Below, one piece after another: positions 52,541 to 60,479 of a stretch of 64,000 nt of DNA. The position numbers were made by a program, and so were the translations under genes. The first letter of the stretch is position 1; each line of letters opens with the position of its first letter. Location: positions 19,116 to 83,115 of the forward strand of contig DAINSK010000012.1 of NCBI GenBank assembly GCA_036741355.1, in the 5' to 3' direction. A model generated the notes under the pieces. That model saw nothing but the letters and a program-made list of their open reading frames with translations, ran no database searches and had not been told where the DNA came from. The DNA comes from JBBRGK01 sp036741355 (lineage in GTDB: Bacteria; Chloroflexota; Dehalococcoidia; CAUJGQ01).

Positions 52541-53489
52541 CCTTTCGGCGACGATCGCCGGCGTGCGGCTCGGCTCGCTGTTCATGAACGCCTCCGGCCC
52601 CGACTGCACGACGCCCGAGCAGCTTACCGCGCTTGCGCGTTCACACGCGGGCGCCGTGGTGACGAAGTCGATGACGCTGCAGCCACGGGCTGGTAATGAA
52701 GAACCGCGTTACCGCGACGTACCGCTCGGCTCAATCAACTCGATGGGGCTGCCGAACCTCGGTTACCAGGAATATTGTCATTTGGCGCCCCGTCTCAAGG
52801 AGCTGGGTAAGCCCCTGGTCGCCAGCGTGGCCGGCTTCTCGCTCGAAGGGTATGTCATAATCGCGCGCGCGGCGTTTGAAGCCGGATTCGACCTCATCGA
52901 GATCAACCTGTCGTGCCCCAACATCGCCGGCCACCCCCAGGTCGGTTATCACTTCGAGACCACGGAGGCAGTGGTCAATGCGGTGCGAATGGTGTGCCCG
53001 CGCGGACTGGGATTCAAGTTGCCGCCCTACTTCGACCCCGTTCACCAGGAGCAAGTGGCCGGCATTCTGAAGCGACACAACGTGGAGTTCGTAACGCTGA
53101 TCAACTCGGTTGGGAATACTTTGATCATCGATCCAGAAACGGAACGACCGATCATCCATCCGCGCGACGGATTCGGAGGGCTCGGCGGCCATTACATCAA
53201 ACCGGTCGCTCTGGCAAACGTCCGCGCTTTCCATTCGCTGCTTGGTCCCGAGGTTCCACTCATTGGCGTTGGCGGCGTGTACACGGGCACGGATGCCTTC
53301 GAGTTCCTGCTTGCCGGCGCCTCCGCCATCCAGGTCGGCACCGCCTACAAACAGCAGGGGACCGCAATCTTCGACCGCCTCGAGTCTGAACTGAACGAGG
53401 TCCTGACACGCAAAGGGTACGGCTCTGCCGCAGAGGTCGTAGGCAGGCTCAAGCCGTTGCCCGCCTCCGCACCGGCGCGGACCGGATAG
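52533..53489 (+). CDS. pyrD: Dihydroorotate dehydrogenase (class 1A-like)
   Basis: A 318-residue FMN enzyme. Key segments are VVTKSMTLQPRAGNEEPRY, NSMGLPNLGYQEY, the EINLSCPNIAG motif, LGFKLPPYFDP, INSVGNTLIIDPE, GGLGGHYIKPVALANV and GVGGVYTGTDAFEFLLAGASAIQVGTA. These match class 1A enzymes, which are homodimers that use fumarate and need no PyrK. A second, 1B-like gene and pyrK occur in the same window. AAGGAGG lies just before ATG 52533; a longer frame from 52290 is not supported. Confidence 0.9.
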   Translation: MADLSATIAGVRLGSLFMNASGPDCTTPEQLTALARSHAGAVVTKSMTLQPRAGNEEPRYRDVPLGSINSMGLPNLGYQEYCHLAPRLKELGKPLVASVAGFSLEGYVIIARAAFEAGFDLIEINLSCPNIAGHPQVGYHFETTEAVVNAVRMVCPRGLGFKLPPYFDPVHQEQVAGILKRHNVEFVTLINSVGNTLIIDPETERPIIHPRDGFGGLGGHYIKPVALANVRAFHSLLGPEVPLIGVGGVYTGTDAFEFLLAGASAIQVGTAYKQQGTAIFDRLESELNEVLTRKGYGSAAEVVGRLKPLPASAPARTG

Positions 53490-53540
53490 CCGAAGCTGCT
53501 ATACAATGGTTCCGGCCCGCCACAGGCGCGGCGGGCATCC

Positions 53541-53614
53541 GCCTCCGTAGCTCAGCAGGACAGAGCAGCAGTTTCCTAAACTGCGTGTCGGGTGTTCGAG
53601 TCACCCCGGGGGCA
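53541..53614 (+). tRNA. tRNA-Arg (CCT anticodon), integration target
   Basis: Acceptor GCCTCCG/CGGGGGC, anticodon stem GCAGT/ACTGC with loop TTCCTAA (CCT) and a T-arm with GTTCGAGTC. Its 3' half is repeated exactly at 56.8 kb, marking it as the site of an integrated element. Confidence 0.94.
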
Positions 53615-53616
53615 CC
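53573..53616 (+). repeat. Left attachment repeat (44 bp, 3' half of tRNA-Arg)
   Basis: From the anticodon loop (TTCCTAAACTGC...) to the end of the tRNA plus CC, this 44-base stretch is identical to 56789-56832. Identity ends sharply on both sides. Confidence 0.85.
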
Positions 53617-53860
53617 GGATCTTAGGCGTGAAATCACGACCTACTCGACGCACGCTGAGCAGCGGTTAGTGCAGAGGCGTATTAGCAAAGCGGAGGTGGA
53701 GGCAGTCCTAGCCTCCCCGCATACCACGCACACCGACCGGAAGGGAAACCCAGTCTTCATTGGCGACCCGAACGGTCGACGCATCAAGGTGGTGGTGAGC
53801 CTGGGATCGAGCCGCCACACATCATCACGGCGATGGACTAAGGGACGGGAGCAAGTGTGA
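53585..53860 (+). CDS. DUF4258-like protein, start unclear
   Basis: The C-terminal 75 residues match the DUF4258 layout (ITTYSTHAEQRLVQRRISKAEVEAVLASPHTT, then GRRIKVVVSL). The only in-frame standard start codons lie inside the tRNA-Arg gene (GTG 53585), so either the gene uses a rare start such as ATC or its true 5' end was lost at the integration joint. The last bases overlap the DUF2283 gene. DUF4258/DUF2283 pairs are common and look like toxin-antitoxin modules. Confidence 0.55.
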   Translation: MSGVRVTPGAPDLRREITTYSTHAEQRLVQRRISKAEVEAVLASPHTTHTDRKGNPVFIGDPNGRRIKVVVSLGSSRHTSSRRWTKGREQV

Positions 53861-54096
53861 TGATGCAGTTCAACTATGATGCGGACGTGGACGCGGTCTA
53901 CGTCGAGCTACGGAACGAGCCGTACGCGTACGGCAAGGATTTAGACGATTCGCGGCGCGTGGATTACGGACGGGATGACGTGCCGGTCGGCATCGAGCTC
54001 TTGAATGTGAGCTTGGGTGTGAATGTTGACGATCCGCCTGAACGGGCCGCGGTCGGGCGCCTCCTCAAGGAGCACAACCTCAAGGTTTATGCCTGA
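53860..54096 (+). CDS. DUF2283-family protein
   Basis: A 78-residue protein with the DUF2283 pattern: FNYDADVDAVYVELRNEPYAYGKDLDDSRRVDYGRDDVPVGIELLNVS. ATG 53860 overlaps the upstream stop (TGATG). With the DUF4258-like gene it forms a two-gene module inside the element. A weak terminator (CCCGG/CCGGG then TTTT, near 54133-54160) follows. Confidence 0.78.
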   Translation: MMQFNYDADVDAVYVELRNEPYAYGKDLDDSRRVDYGRDDVPVGIELLNVSLGVNVDDPPERAAVGRLLKEHNLKVYA

Positions 54097-54243
54097 GGTC
54101 CTGCGGTCGCCTTCGGCTATGCACCAACACCCGGAGCTCTCAATAGCCCGGGCGTTTTACTGGCGGTGTTGCTCGCGGAGGGTGATACCGCCGAGCTGCA
54201 GGAGGCGTTGGAGCATCTGGCATGGCCGCCATCCGCTGACCTG

Positions 54244-55857
54244 CTATGTGAGCTCGAAGATCACCTCGACGATCGAGCCGAGGTCCTTGGCGATGTCGAA
54301 CACGTCCCCGATCCGCGTCACCGGCACGTACATCACGTAGAGGGCGAAGACCAGCTCCCGACCGCTGCTGCCGGTCAGGTAGCCGGCGTTGCCGCGCGTC
54401 ATCACGATCAGCCGTTGGTGCAGCAGGTCGGTCGCGACCGTCGTGCCGCTCTTGGCGGCGGCCTTGCCCGCCACCGGACTCGTGGGCGGCACGGTGCTCG
54501 TCTCTGTGCCATCCACGCCGAAGACCGGCAGCGAGTTGAAGTAGGCGGGAAAGTCCGGACGCGTCGCCATGAAGCGCAGCAAACGCGTCACCGTATGCGG
54601 GCTGACGAGGTCCGTGTACTGGTTGCCGCGACCATCGCTCAGCGAGACGGTGGTGTCATCAATGCCAGCGCTCCGCACGAACGGGACAAGCCGGGCCATT
54701 CCCGCGTCAAACGTGCGCTCCCCGTCTTTGACCGCCAGGAGCATGATCAGTGTATCGGCCTGGACGTTCATGCTCACCTTGTTGATCAGCTTGATGTTCT
54801 CCGAAAACGGCAGCGAGCGCAGCAGGGCGACCCGGTCCGCCGCGAGGTAGCCCCCCTCGGGAGGGAGGGCGGCCACAGTGTTGGGACCGAAGGGCGGGGC
54901 ATCGACCGCGACACCCTGCCGCCCGAGCGCCTCGATCAGGAGCGTGCGCGCGAACGACTGTGGGTCCTCGACCTGAGCCGTGTGCAGCACCTCGCCCGCG
55001 TCCGCCGGAATCGACCCCTGCACGACGATCACACCCGGTCGCAATGAGGCCGCCGTCACGTCGGCATCCCCGCCGGCCGCGACGGTACTGACAGTAGACT
55101 GCACCGCGTAGGCAGCGGTTCGTGGCCTCCAGTCCACCGTGGCCATCTGCCCCGCCGACCCCGGCCTGATCGTCAGCTCGATGAGGTTGTCGTTGATCAT
55201 GATCGGCGTGAGAATGTAGTCGTCCTTCTCCGTCTGCTCGAAGAGGCGCGCATCAATCAGGACGTCGCCGCGTACGCGGCTGATGCCCGACGCTGCCACC
55301 TGGCGAGCGAGGCTGTCCAGGCCGGCGAGTGGATCCTCAGGCGTAAGGATGGCGCCGGACAGGGCGTTGGCGTCGCCGTGATCGGGGAACGTGAAGTCGA
55401 TGCGGCCGTCCGGAGTGTCGCGGCCGCCCATCGTCAGGTCGCCGCTGGCGACGAGGACTAGATCACCCTGCAATTCTCCCTGCTGATCGACGGCGCCGCG
55501 CCTGTAGATCGGTGTCTCGAAGCGGAAGTCCGGGCCGTAGGCGTCGAGCGCCGCCGCGGTTGCCCACAGCTTGGTGGTGGATGCGAGGAGGGCAAGGTCA
55601 TCGCCGTTGAGGCTGTAGAGCGCTTCGCCGTTGGCACGGTCGGCGACGTACAGGTGCCAGCGGGCAATGTTGTACTTCGCTGCGCCCATGATCGCACCTA
55701 CACGTGCGGGCAGCGAATCTTGTGCGTGCGCCGCTCTCCGTGGCACGGCCGCCGTGGCAAAGGCCGCCGCGAGGGCGCCGCCTGCCGTCGCCTGCAGCAG
55801 ACCCCGGCGGGTGGTCGCGTGCGAAGCGCGCCCTGGGATTTTCATCGGGTCAGGCAT
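54244..55857 (-). CDS. dacB: D-alanyl-D-alanine carboxypeptidase/endopeptidase (PBP4, peptidase S13)
   Basis: A 537-residue penicillin-binding protein 4 homologue. It carries a Tat signal peptide (TTRRGLLQATAGGALAAAFATAA) and the three active-site motifs: SxxK at S93-TTK96, SxN in SENIKLINK, and KSGT in AKSGTTVATDLL. The long insertion between the first two motifs is usual in S13 enzymes. It should trim peptidoglycan outside the membrane. It lies inside the tRNA-Arg element, so it was either cargo or trapped by later rearrangement. Confidence 0.9.
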   Translation of the reverse strand: MPDPMKIPGRASHATTRRGLLQATAGGALAAAFATAAVPRRAAHAQDSLPARVGAIMGAAKYNIARWHLYVADRANGEALYSLNGDDLALLASTTKLWATAAALDAYGPDFRFETPIYRRGAVDQQGELQGDLVLVASGDLTMGGRDTPDGRIDFTFPDHGDANALSGAILTPEDPLAGLDSLARQVAASGISRVRGDVLIDARLFEQTEKDDYILTPIMINDNLIELTIRPGSAGQMATVDWRPRTAAYAVQSTVSTVAAGGDADVTAASLRPGVIVVQGSIPADAGEVLHTAQVEDPQSFARTLLIEALGRQGVAVDAPPFGPNTVAALPPEGGYLAADRVALLRSLPFSENIKLINKVSMNVQADTLIMLLAVKDGERTFDAGMARLVPFVRSAGIDDTTVSLSDGRGNQYTDLVSPHTVTRLLRFMATRPDFPAYFNSLPVFGVDGTETSTVPPTSPVAGKAAAKSGTTVATDLLHQRLIVMTRGNAGYLTGSSGRELVFALYVMYVPVTRIGDVFDIAKDLGSIVEVIFELT

Positions 55858-55899
55858 GGTTCAACCCCCTTCGGTACGGGCCGCTCATCGGCGACTGGT

Positions 55900-56205
55900 T
55901 CACTGATCGTGGACTATGCGCCCCGTATGAAAATTCCGCAAGCATGAAAATTCAGGGATCGAGGGTCTGGTGCCGCGATGCTGGTCTTCGCGACAGCGAC
56001 GAACGCTCGCGCGGAGAGGCAGCCGCGGGCGAAAGTTGAACGGCGAGGCGTCGATGACCAGCGTTTCGCGGACTTTCGGCCACAGGGCGCGTTCGCACCG
56101 GCGCAGCGTTGTCCGCGGAATGCCAGTCTGCTGCCCGACGTATCGCGTGGTGTCGCTGGTCAGCAGCATCGCCATCGCCCGCGCTTTCGTCTCCGCGTCG
56201 TACAT
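55900..56205 (-). CDS. Short helix-turn-helix protein, partly degenerate
   Basis: The first 45 residues look like an HTH of phage or transposon type (YDAETKARAMAMLLTSDTTRYVGQQTGIPRTTLRRCERAL). The rest is Arg/Pro-rich and without pattern, suggesting the frame was broken after the HTH. GAGGGAG 9 bases before ATG 56205 supports a real start. Confidence 0.5.
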   Translation of the reverse strand: MYDAETKARAMAMLLTSDTTRYVGQQTGIPRTTLRRCERALWPKVRETLVIDASPFNFRPRLPLRASVRRCREDQHRGTRPSIPEFSCLRNFHTGRIVHDQ

Positions 56206-56237
56206 TTGCGGCTCCCTCTTCGAACAAAAATGGCCCT

Positions 56238-56267
56238 AAAAAAGGCCGGCTGCTGCTGCTTCGGCCT
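56238..56267 (-). terminator. Terminator inside the element
   Basis: On the minus strand AGGCCG pairs with CGGCCT around a GCAGCAGCAG loop, then a run of T. It lies just after the frameshifted phage-like gene. Confidence 0.6.
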
Positions 56268-56331
56268 GAGTCTGCCCTACGCGCGCGGAGGCTCGGGGAC
56301 GTCGCCATTGTGGCCGGCATCGGTTGCTCCG

Positions 56332-56705
56332 TCAGCCCTTCGCGCGCGGAGGCTCGGGGAATAGGGCGAGCAGCTCCGTTAGACGCTGGCGCTCCTTGGC
56401 GTCAGACGCTACCGGGTCCGTCCCCGTTTCCTCTTCTACCGCGAGCCCGCGTAGCGTGGGCGCCGCGTGCGCGGCTTGCCCACGAGGAACGAGGCCAACC
56501 ACTCCCGCGCCTTCTCTTGGCCGTTCTGCGCTTGCGTGACGGCGAGCTCAACAATCTGCCGCCACGCCCCGAGCGGGCACGCCTCACTGATGATTGCCAA
56601 GTACGCGCGTTCCGTCTGCCGCTGCGGCCGGCCCGGCCCGCCGGGGTTGCCCGGCTCGAAGCGGCCGTTGCTATTGCGTTTTCCATCGCCAGCGTTCGTC
56701 ACCAT
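56332..56705 (-). pseudogene. Frameshifted phage-associated gene (DUF5681-like)
   Basis: From ATG 56705 the frame reads NSNGRFEPGNPGGPGRPQRQTERAYLAIISEA, then WRQIVELAVTQAQNGQEKAREWLASFLVGKP, a pattern found next to phage terminase genes. It stops at 56436. In the -1 frame the sequence continues as APTLRGLAVEEETGTDPV to a stop at 56332 and reads like the natural end of the same protein. A frameshift near 56470 is therefore likely, from decay or a sequencing slip. Confidence 0.55.
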
Positions 56706-56788
56706 CATGTGCTCGTAGCATGGCACGAGTGCGTGATTGCAGGCGTGAAACGGCCGTCTACGACCGTCATTGACTCGCCCGCCTCGTA

Positions 56789-56832
56789 TTCCTAAACTGC
56801 GTGTCGGGTGTTCGAGTCACCCCGGGGGCACC
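56789..56832 (+). repeat. Right attachment repeat (partial tRNA-Arg copy)
   Basis: An exact copy of the last 44 bases of the tRNA-Arg(CCT) locus at 53573-53616, without the 5' half. It marks the far end of the element. Confidence 0.85.
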
Positions 56833-56837
56833 AGTTA

Positions 56838-57089
56838 ATGCCCGATCCCGATCGACGCAAGTTCCAGGCCGAAGAATGGCCGGAAACCGTTGTCCGCAAC
56901 TATGAAAACATCGAGGCGTATGCCGAAGACGTTCATCAAATGGGCCAGCTTGGATATGAGGTTGCGACCACCAGGAAGGTGAACCCAGGACCGCGGTTGC
57001 TCCGCATGCTGACGCTCGGACTCTGGTCGTTCATGTCGGCCGCGGAGCCCGGATACATCGTGATGTACCGGCGCATTAACCAGCTATGA
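56838..57089 (+). CDS. Hypothetical small protein
   Basis: An 83-residue protein: NYENIEAYAEDVHQMGQLGYEVATTRKV followed by a hydrophobic or amphipathic segment (LLRMLTLGLWSFMSAAEPGYIVMYRR). It resembles small proteins with a DUF4177-like 'GYEV' strand, but I cannot name the family firmly. It begins 6 bases after the right attachment repeat, so it was probably next to the tRNA before integration. Confidence 0.6.
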   Translation: MPDPDRRKFQAEEWPETVVRNYENIEAYAEDVHQMGQLGYEVATTRKVNPGPRLLRMLTLGLWSFMSAAEPGYIVMYRRINQL

Positions 57090-57112
57090 CCTTCTGAATC
57101 GATTGGTCCCGA

Positions 57113-57640
57113 CTACGCCGTGAGCTCAAAAACCAACTCCTCACCGTCCTCCTCGTCCCACTGCACGCCCGTCTGGACGAAACCGAGCTTTTTGACCACC
57201 GCCAGCGACGGCGCGTTATCCGGGCTCACCGAGGCACGAAAGTGCCGGATGCCATGCGCCCAGCCCGCCCAGGCGAACATCGCTTTCGTCGCTTCAGTCG
57301 CATAGCCATGGCCGCGGTGCTGTGGCACTACCGTGTACCCGATCTCAACCACACCGCCTGCGTCCGGAGCGCCGTGAAAATTGATGCGACCGACAAACTG
57401 CCGTTCAGCGCCTCGTAATACGATCGCGCGCAAGAGCCATGGTTGCAGAGCTGGATTGCGGCGCAGTTGGTCCAGACGCAGGCGCAGGTTGCGCTCGGCC
57501 TCCTCAGGCCAATCGGGCGGAATCTCCACGCCGATCAGTTCACCCGCACGACTCAGATCGCCCGCCAATACCGCCTCCATGAACTGGAGCGTCATGGAAA
57601 TCAACTCGAGGCGCTCGGACTGGATTGGAGCTACGTCCAC
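57113..57640 (-). CDS. GNAT-family acetyltransferase (RimJ/RimL-like)
   Basis: A 175-residue acetyltransferase with ERLELISMTLQFMEAVLAGD at the N-terminus, GYTVVPQHRGHGYATEATKAMFAWA as the acetyl-CoA loop, and RHFRASVSPDNAPSLAVVKKLGFVQTG at the end, the pattern of Acetyltransf_3. The substrate is unknown. Confidence 0.88.
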   Translation of the reverse strand: MDVAPIQSERLELISMTLQFMEAVLAGDLSRAGELIGVEIPPDWPEEAERNLRLRLDQLRRNPALQPWLLRAIVLRGAERQFVGRINFHGAPDAGGVVEIGYTVVPQHRGHGYATEATKAMFAWAGWAHGIRHFRASVSPDNAPSLAVVKKLGFVQTGVQWDEEDGEELVFELTA

Positions 57641-57723
57641 GTCTGCGCGACTCCGGGCAACTACCGAATCTCAGAGCCCGAACGGCGGTCGTGGGAGATT
57701 CACCCGACGCCGGCCGTCCAGGA

Positions 57724-57753
57724 TTGCCCGACTCAGCGGCCCGCTTCTATACT
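57724..57753 (+). promoter_or_regulatory. Promoter of tRNA-Ser
   Basis: TTGCCC (57724-57729) and TATACT (57748-57753) are 18 bases apart and lie 7 bases before the tRNA. Confidence 0.6.
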
Positions 57754-57760
57754 CGGGCGG

Positions 57761-57848
57761 GGAGGGGTGGCCGAGCGGTTTAAGGCAGCGGTCTTGAAAA
57801 CCGTCGTGGCGTTCTGCGTCACCGTGGGTTCGAATCCTACCCCCTCCG
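57761..57848 (+). tRNA. tRNA-Ser (TGA anticodon)
   Basis: A long-variable-arm tRNA: acceptor GGAGGGG/CCCCTCC, anticodon loop CTTGAAA (TGA), a variable arm of about 15 bases, and T-arm with GTTCGAATC. The anticodon reads UCN serine codons, so this is not the selenocysteine tRNA. Its last 12 bases overlap the 3' end of the GGDEF-EAL gene on the other strand. Confidence 0.95.
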
Positions 57849-60416
57849 CCTCTCGCGTGTCTCCGAAGCAAGACCGCGGTTTTTGATGAGCAGTGCCGTA
57901 GCTTCGGTGGCGGAGACCGGCTCACTGCACAGATAGCCCTGGATGCTGTCACAGCCCAGTTCCCGCAGATGGTCGCGCTGTTGCGCCGTTTCGACGCCTT
58001 CTGCAACCACCCGCAGCCCAAGGCCGCGCGCCATTGTGGTCATCGCCGACACAATGACCTGGTCTCGGGGGTTCTGCGTCAACTCTCGGATAAAGCTGCG
58101 GTCGATCTTGAGCGTCGTGGCAAGCTGCTCGCGCAGGTGCACAAGCGAAGAATAGCCGGTGCCGAAGTCGTCGACGGCAAGCATCACACCCAGGTGCCGC
58201 AGATGAGACAACGTCTTGACGGCCGCGCTTTCGTCCTTCAGCAGCACTTGTTCGGTGATCTCCAGCTCTAGATCTTCAGGCGCAAGGCCGGCATCCTGCA
58301 GCGTTCGAGTAACGAGGGCGACGAATTCAACGCCGTCGTGAAGCTGCTGTGCCGAGACGTTGACCGCCACCCGCACGTTGCCCAACCCGAGATCCCGCCA
58401 GCTACTCGCCTGCATGCAGGCAGTCCGCAGCACCTGTGTGCCCAACAGTCCAATGAGTCCCGCCTCTTCCGCCTGGGGAATGAAAACCCCTGGAGGAACG
58501 AAGCGCCCGTTCGGCTGTGGCCAGCGAGCCAGCGCTTGCATCGCCACCACTCGGTCGCTCTGAACGTCCACCTGGGGTTGGTAATACACTTCTAAATCGC
58601 AATTCTCGAGTGCTTTACGGAGCCGGTTTTCCCAGCCGAGGCGGCTCACGGCATGTACTCCCATCGCCCGGGCGTACACCCGGCACCCGTTTCGCCCCGC
58701 GGCCTTCGCCTCGTACATCGCGAGGTCGGCATGGCGCATCAACGTCGCGGCGTCAGTTCCTTCCTCGGGAAAGAGACTGATGCCGACGCTTCCAGTGATC
58801 GATAACCTGGTTCGACCGACCTGCATAGGCTCACGCAGCGCGGCGAGGATTTGTTGCGTGATGGTCCGGGCATCCGTGAGTCGGGTCTGCGGCAGGATGA
58901 GTGCGAACTCGTCGCCGCCGAGGCGAGCTACTGTAGCGGTGTCCGTCGTGAGCGACGCTCTCAGGCGCTCGCCCACGAGCTTCAAGGCGCTGTCGCCCGC
59001 TTCGTGACCGAGAGAATCGTTGACTCGCTTGAACTCGTCTAGATCAAGCAACAAGACAGCTCCAAAACTGCTTCCGGACCCGGCGCCGGTCAGCGCCGCG
59101 GTCAGACGGTCCGCGCACAGGGCGCGGTTTGGCAGGCCCGTCAGCACGTCATGGGTCGCAAGCTGCTCCAGCAAAGCGTTCGCGCGCCGAAGCTCGTCCT
59201 GCAACCGCAGGCCGCCGATGCTCACCTCGGCCTGTGATACCACTGCGTTCAGCAACGCAACCTCGTCTGGATCAAACACACGGCGCCGCGAAGACGAGAA
59301 CGTCGTCATCCCGATGACCCGGTCCTGGAATCGGATCGGGAAGATCGCGGTGGAGAGGATGTGGGCGCGCTCATAGTACGCCGTGAAATCTGGGCTAACC
59401 GAGAAACCCGGCACCGATGTGAAGACGTCCGGGACCAAAATCGGCCTGCCGAGCCGCCGCAGATGTTTGACGAGCGGCGATTGCCAGGTGTTGTCTCCAT
59501 CGGCGGCCCGGAATAGCAGCGCGGTTTCCGTTTCTGAGAACCGGGCGAAATTGCCCGCGCTTTCGACGATCTGCTCGAGCGCCTCGTCGAAGAGGTAGAT
59601 GACCACCCAGTCGAAGCCCAACGCCTTGGCCATTGCAGTGGCAATCCCGGCCAGAACGGAATCCATGGTGCGTGGCTGGCTGAAGGCACTGGCAACTTCT
59701 GCCAGAAGACCGAGTTGATGCCGCTGTCGGGATTGACGTTGAGCGTCGAGGACGTTGCTCACCAGGGATGCGAGAATCGGGCGGCCGATGGTGCTAAGCG
59801 CGACGTGTTCCGAGGTCAGGCCATCCGGCCACTGTCCGCGCACGACGAGAAGCTCGGAGTTACTCTCGTCGCCTTGCAGGATGGTCGCCAGGTGGGTTGG
59901 TCGCTGACCGACACAAATCGGCTCAGTGCTGAGGACTATGCGGTCGACTGCTTGCACAGACAGTCCAAGGATGTGCGGATTGGCCGCAAGCTCGCGCCAG
60001 ATAAGGAAGTAGCCCTTTTGCTTGAGTTCGTACGCGGTTGGGTCTTCATCCGATCCCAACCGCCAAAAGTACGGATCGCCGGCACGGATAATGTAAGCTT
60101 CATCGGCGCCCAGGGCATCGCACACGACTCTGCAGGCAGCGTCGACATTTTGGATGGATGCGGTGCCTGGAGGTGCGGCCGCGATGGCGGCAAGCTCCAC
60201 CAAGCGCTCGACTATCGGGTGGGCGCTAACACCGTTGCCAATCTGCACTGCTGACTTCCCCTCACGGGTCAATCGACACGCGAACCAATCCCTGGTCTCT
60301 ATTAAAGTATCGGCCGGTAGTAAGTCCTCCGCAGTCCCGTTCAGCCCGCAACCGGCAGAAAGATACGACATGTGGAGGACGCGCGTCTTGTACGGGAATC
60401 GTACGCTGAAACTCAT
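57837..60416 (-). CDS. GAF-GAF-GGDEF-EAL cyclic-di-GMP signalling protein
   Basis: An 859-residue protein: two GAF-like sensor domains (about 60-220 and 235-405), a GGDEF domain with an intact LGGDEFAL site, and an EAL domain. The EAL signature motif reads AMQALARW, i.e. QAL in place of EAL, while other EAL residues remain (EITEQVLL, DDFGTGYSSLVHL, KIDRSFI, EGVET). The cyclase is probably active, and the phosphodiesterase may be weakened or lost because the changed Glu binds metal. The start is uncertain: ATG 60416 has no clear Shine-Dalgarno, and ATG 60371 is an alternative. Its stop lies in the tRNA-Ser acceptor stem. Confidence 0.92.
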   Translation of the reverse strand: MSFSVRFPYKTRVLHMSYLSAGCGLNGTAEDLLPADTLIETRDWFACRLTREGKSAVQIGNGVSAHPIVERLVELAAIAAAPPGTASIQNVDAACRVVCDALGADEAYIIRAGDPYFWRLGSDEDPTAYELKQKGYFLIWRELAANPHILGLSVQAVDRIVLSTEPICVGQRPTHLATILQGDESNSELLVVRGQWPDGLTSEHVALSTIGRPILASLVSNVLDAQRQSRQRHQLGLLAEVASAFSQPRTMDSVLAGIATAMAKALGFDWVVIYLFDEALEQIVESAGNFARFSETETALLFRAADGDNTWQSPLVKHLRRLGRPILVPDVFTSVPGFSVSPDFTAYYERAHILSTAIFPIRFQDRVIGMTTFSSSRRRVFDPDEVALLNAVVSQAEVSIGGLRLQDELRRANALLEQLATHDVLTGLPNRALCADRLTAALTGAGSGSSFGAVLLLDLDEFKRVNDSLGHEAGDSALKLVGERLRASLTTDTATVARLGGDEFALILPQTRLTDARTITQQILAALREPMQVGRTRLSITGSVGISLFPEEGTDAATLMRHADLAMYEAKAAGRNGCRVYARAMGVHAVSRLGWENRLRKALENCDLEVYYQPQVDVQSDRVVAMQALARWPQPNGRFVPPGVFIPQAEEAGLIGLLGTQVLRTACMQASSWRDLGLGNVRVAVNVSAQQLHDGVEFVALVTRTLQDAGLAPEDLELEITEQVLLKDESAAVKTLSHLRHLGVMLAVDDFGTGYSSLVHLREQLATTLKIDRSFIRELTQNPRDQVIVSAMTTMARGLGLRVVAEGVETAQQRDHLRELGCDSIQGYLCSEPVSATEATALLIKNRGLASETRERRRG

Positions 60417-60431
60417 CTACGGAGGAGTGTT

Positions 60432-60479
60432 ATGAAAAGTCTGCGCCGGCACAATCGTGTACGGGGAGAAACAGTGTGA
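60432..60479 (+). CDS. Possible 15-residue leader ORF
   Basis: ATG 60432, with GGAGGAG a few bases upstream, encodes MKSLRRHNRVRGETV and stops at TGA 60477-60479, overlapping the GTG start of the AlkA-like gene (GTGTGA). It could couple ribosomes onto the glycosylase gene. The evidence is only the Shine-Dalgarno and the overlap. Confidence 0.35.
   Translation: MKSLRRHNRVRGETV

Larger units (their letters stand above)
53617..56832. mobile_element. Small decayed integrative element in tRNA-Arg(CCT)
   Basis: A 3.2-kb segment between direct repeats of the 3' half of tRNA-Arg(CCT). It carries small DUF4258-like and DUF2283-like genes, a D-Ala-D-Ala carboxypeptidase, a short HTH gene and a frameshifted gene resembling those near phage terminases. 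No integrase is visible. The layout (complete tRNA at one end, partial copy at the other) is that of site-specific tRNA integration, followed by loss of most of the element. Confidence 0.7.

Noticed and set aside
54166..55047. Plus-strand 293-codon frame inside dacB
   Set aside because: Antisense to a PBP4 with all three active-site motifs; His/Arg-rich composition.
56279..56357. Two copies of GCGCGCGGAGGCTCGGGGA considered as the start of a CRISPR array
   Set aside because: Only two copies, in the end of a frameshifted coding region; no regular spacers follow.
57761..57848. tRNA with TGA anticodon considered as tRNA-Sec
   Set aside because: tRNA-Sec has anticodon TCA to read UGA and an 8-bp acceptor stem; this one has anticodon TGA and a 7-bp acceptor, a normal tRNA-Ser.
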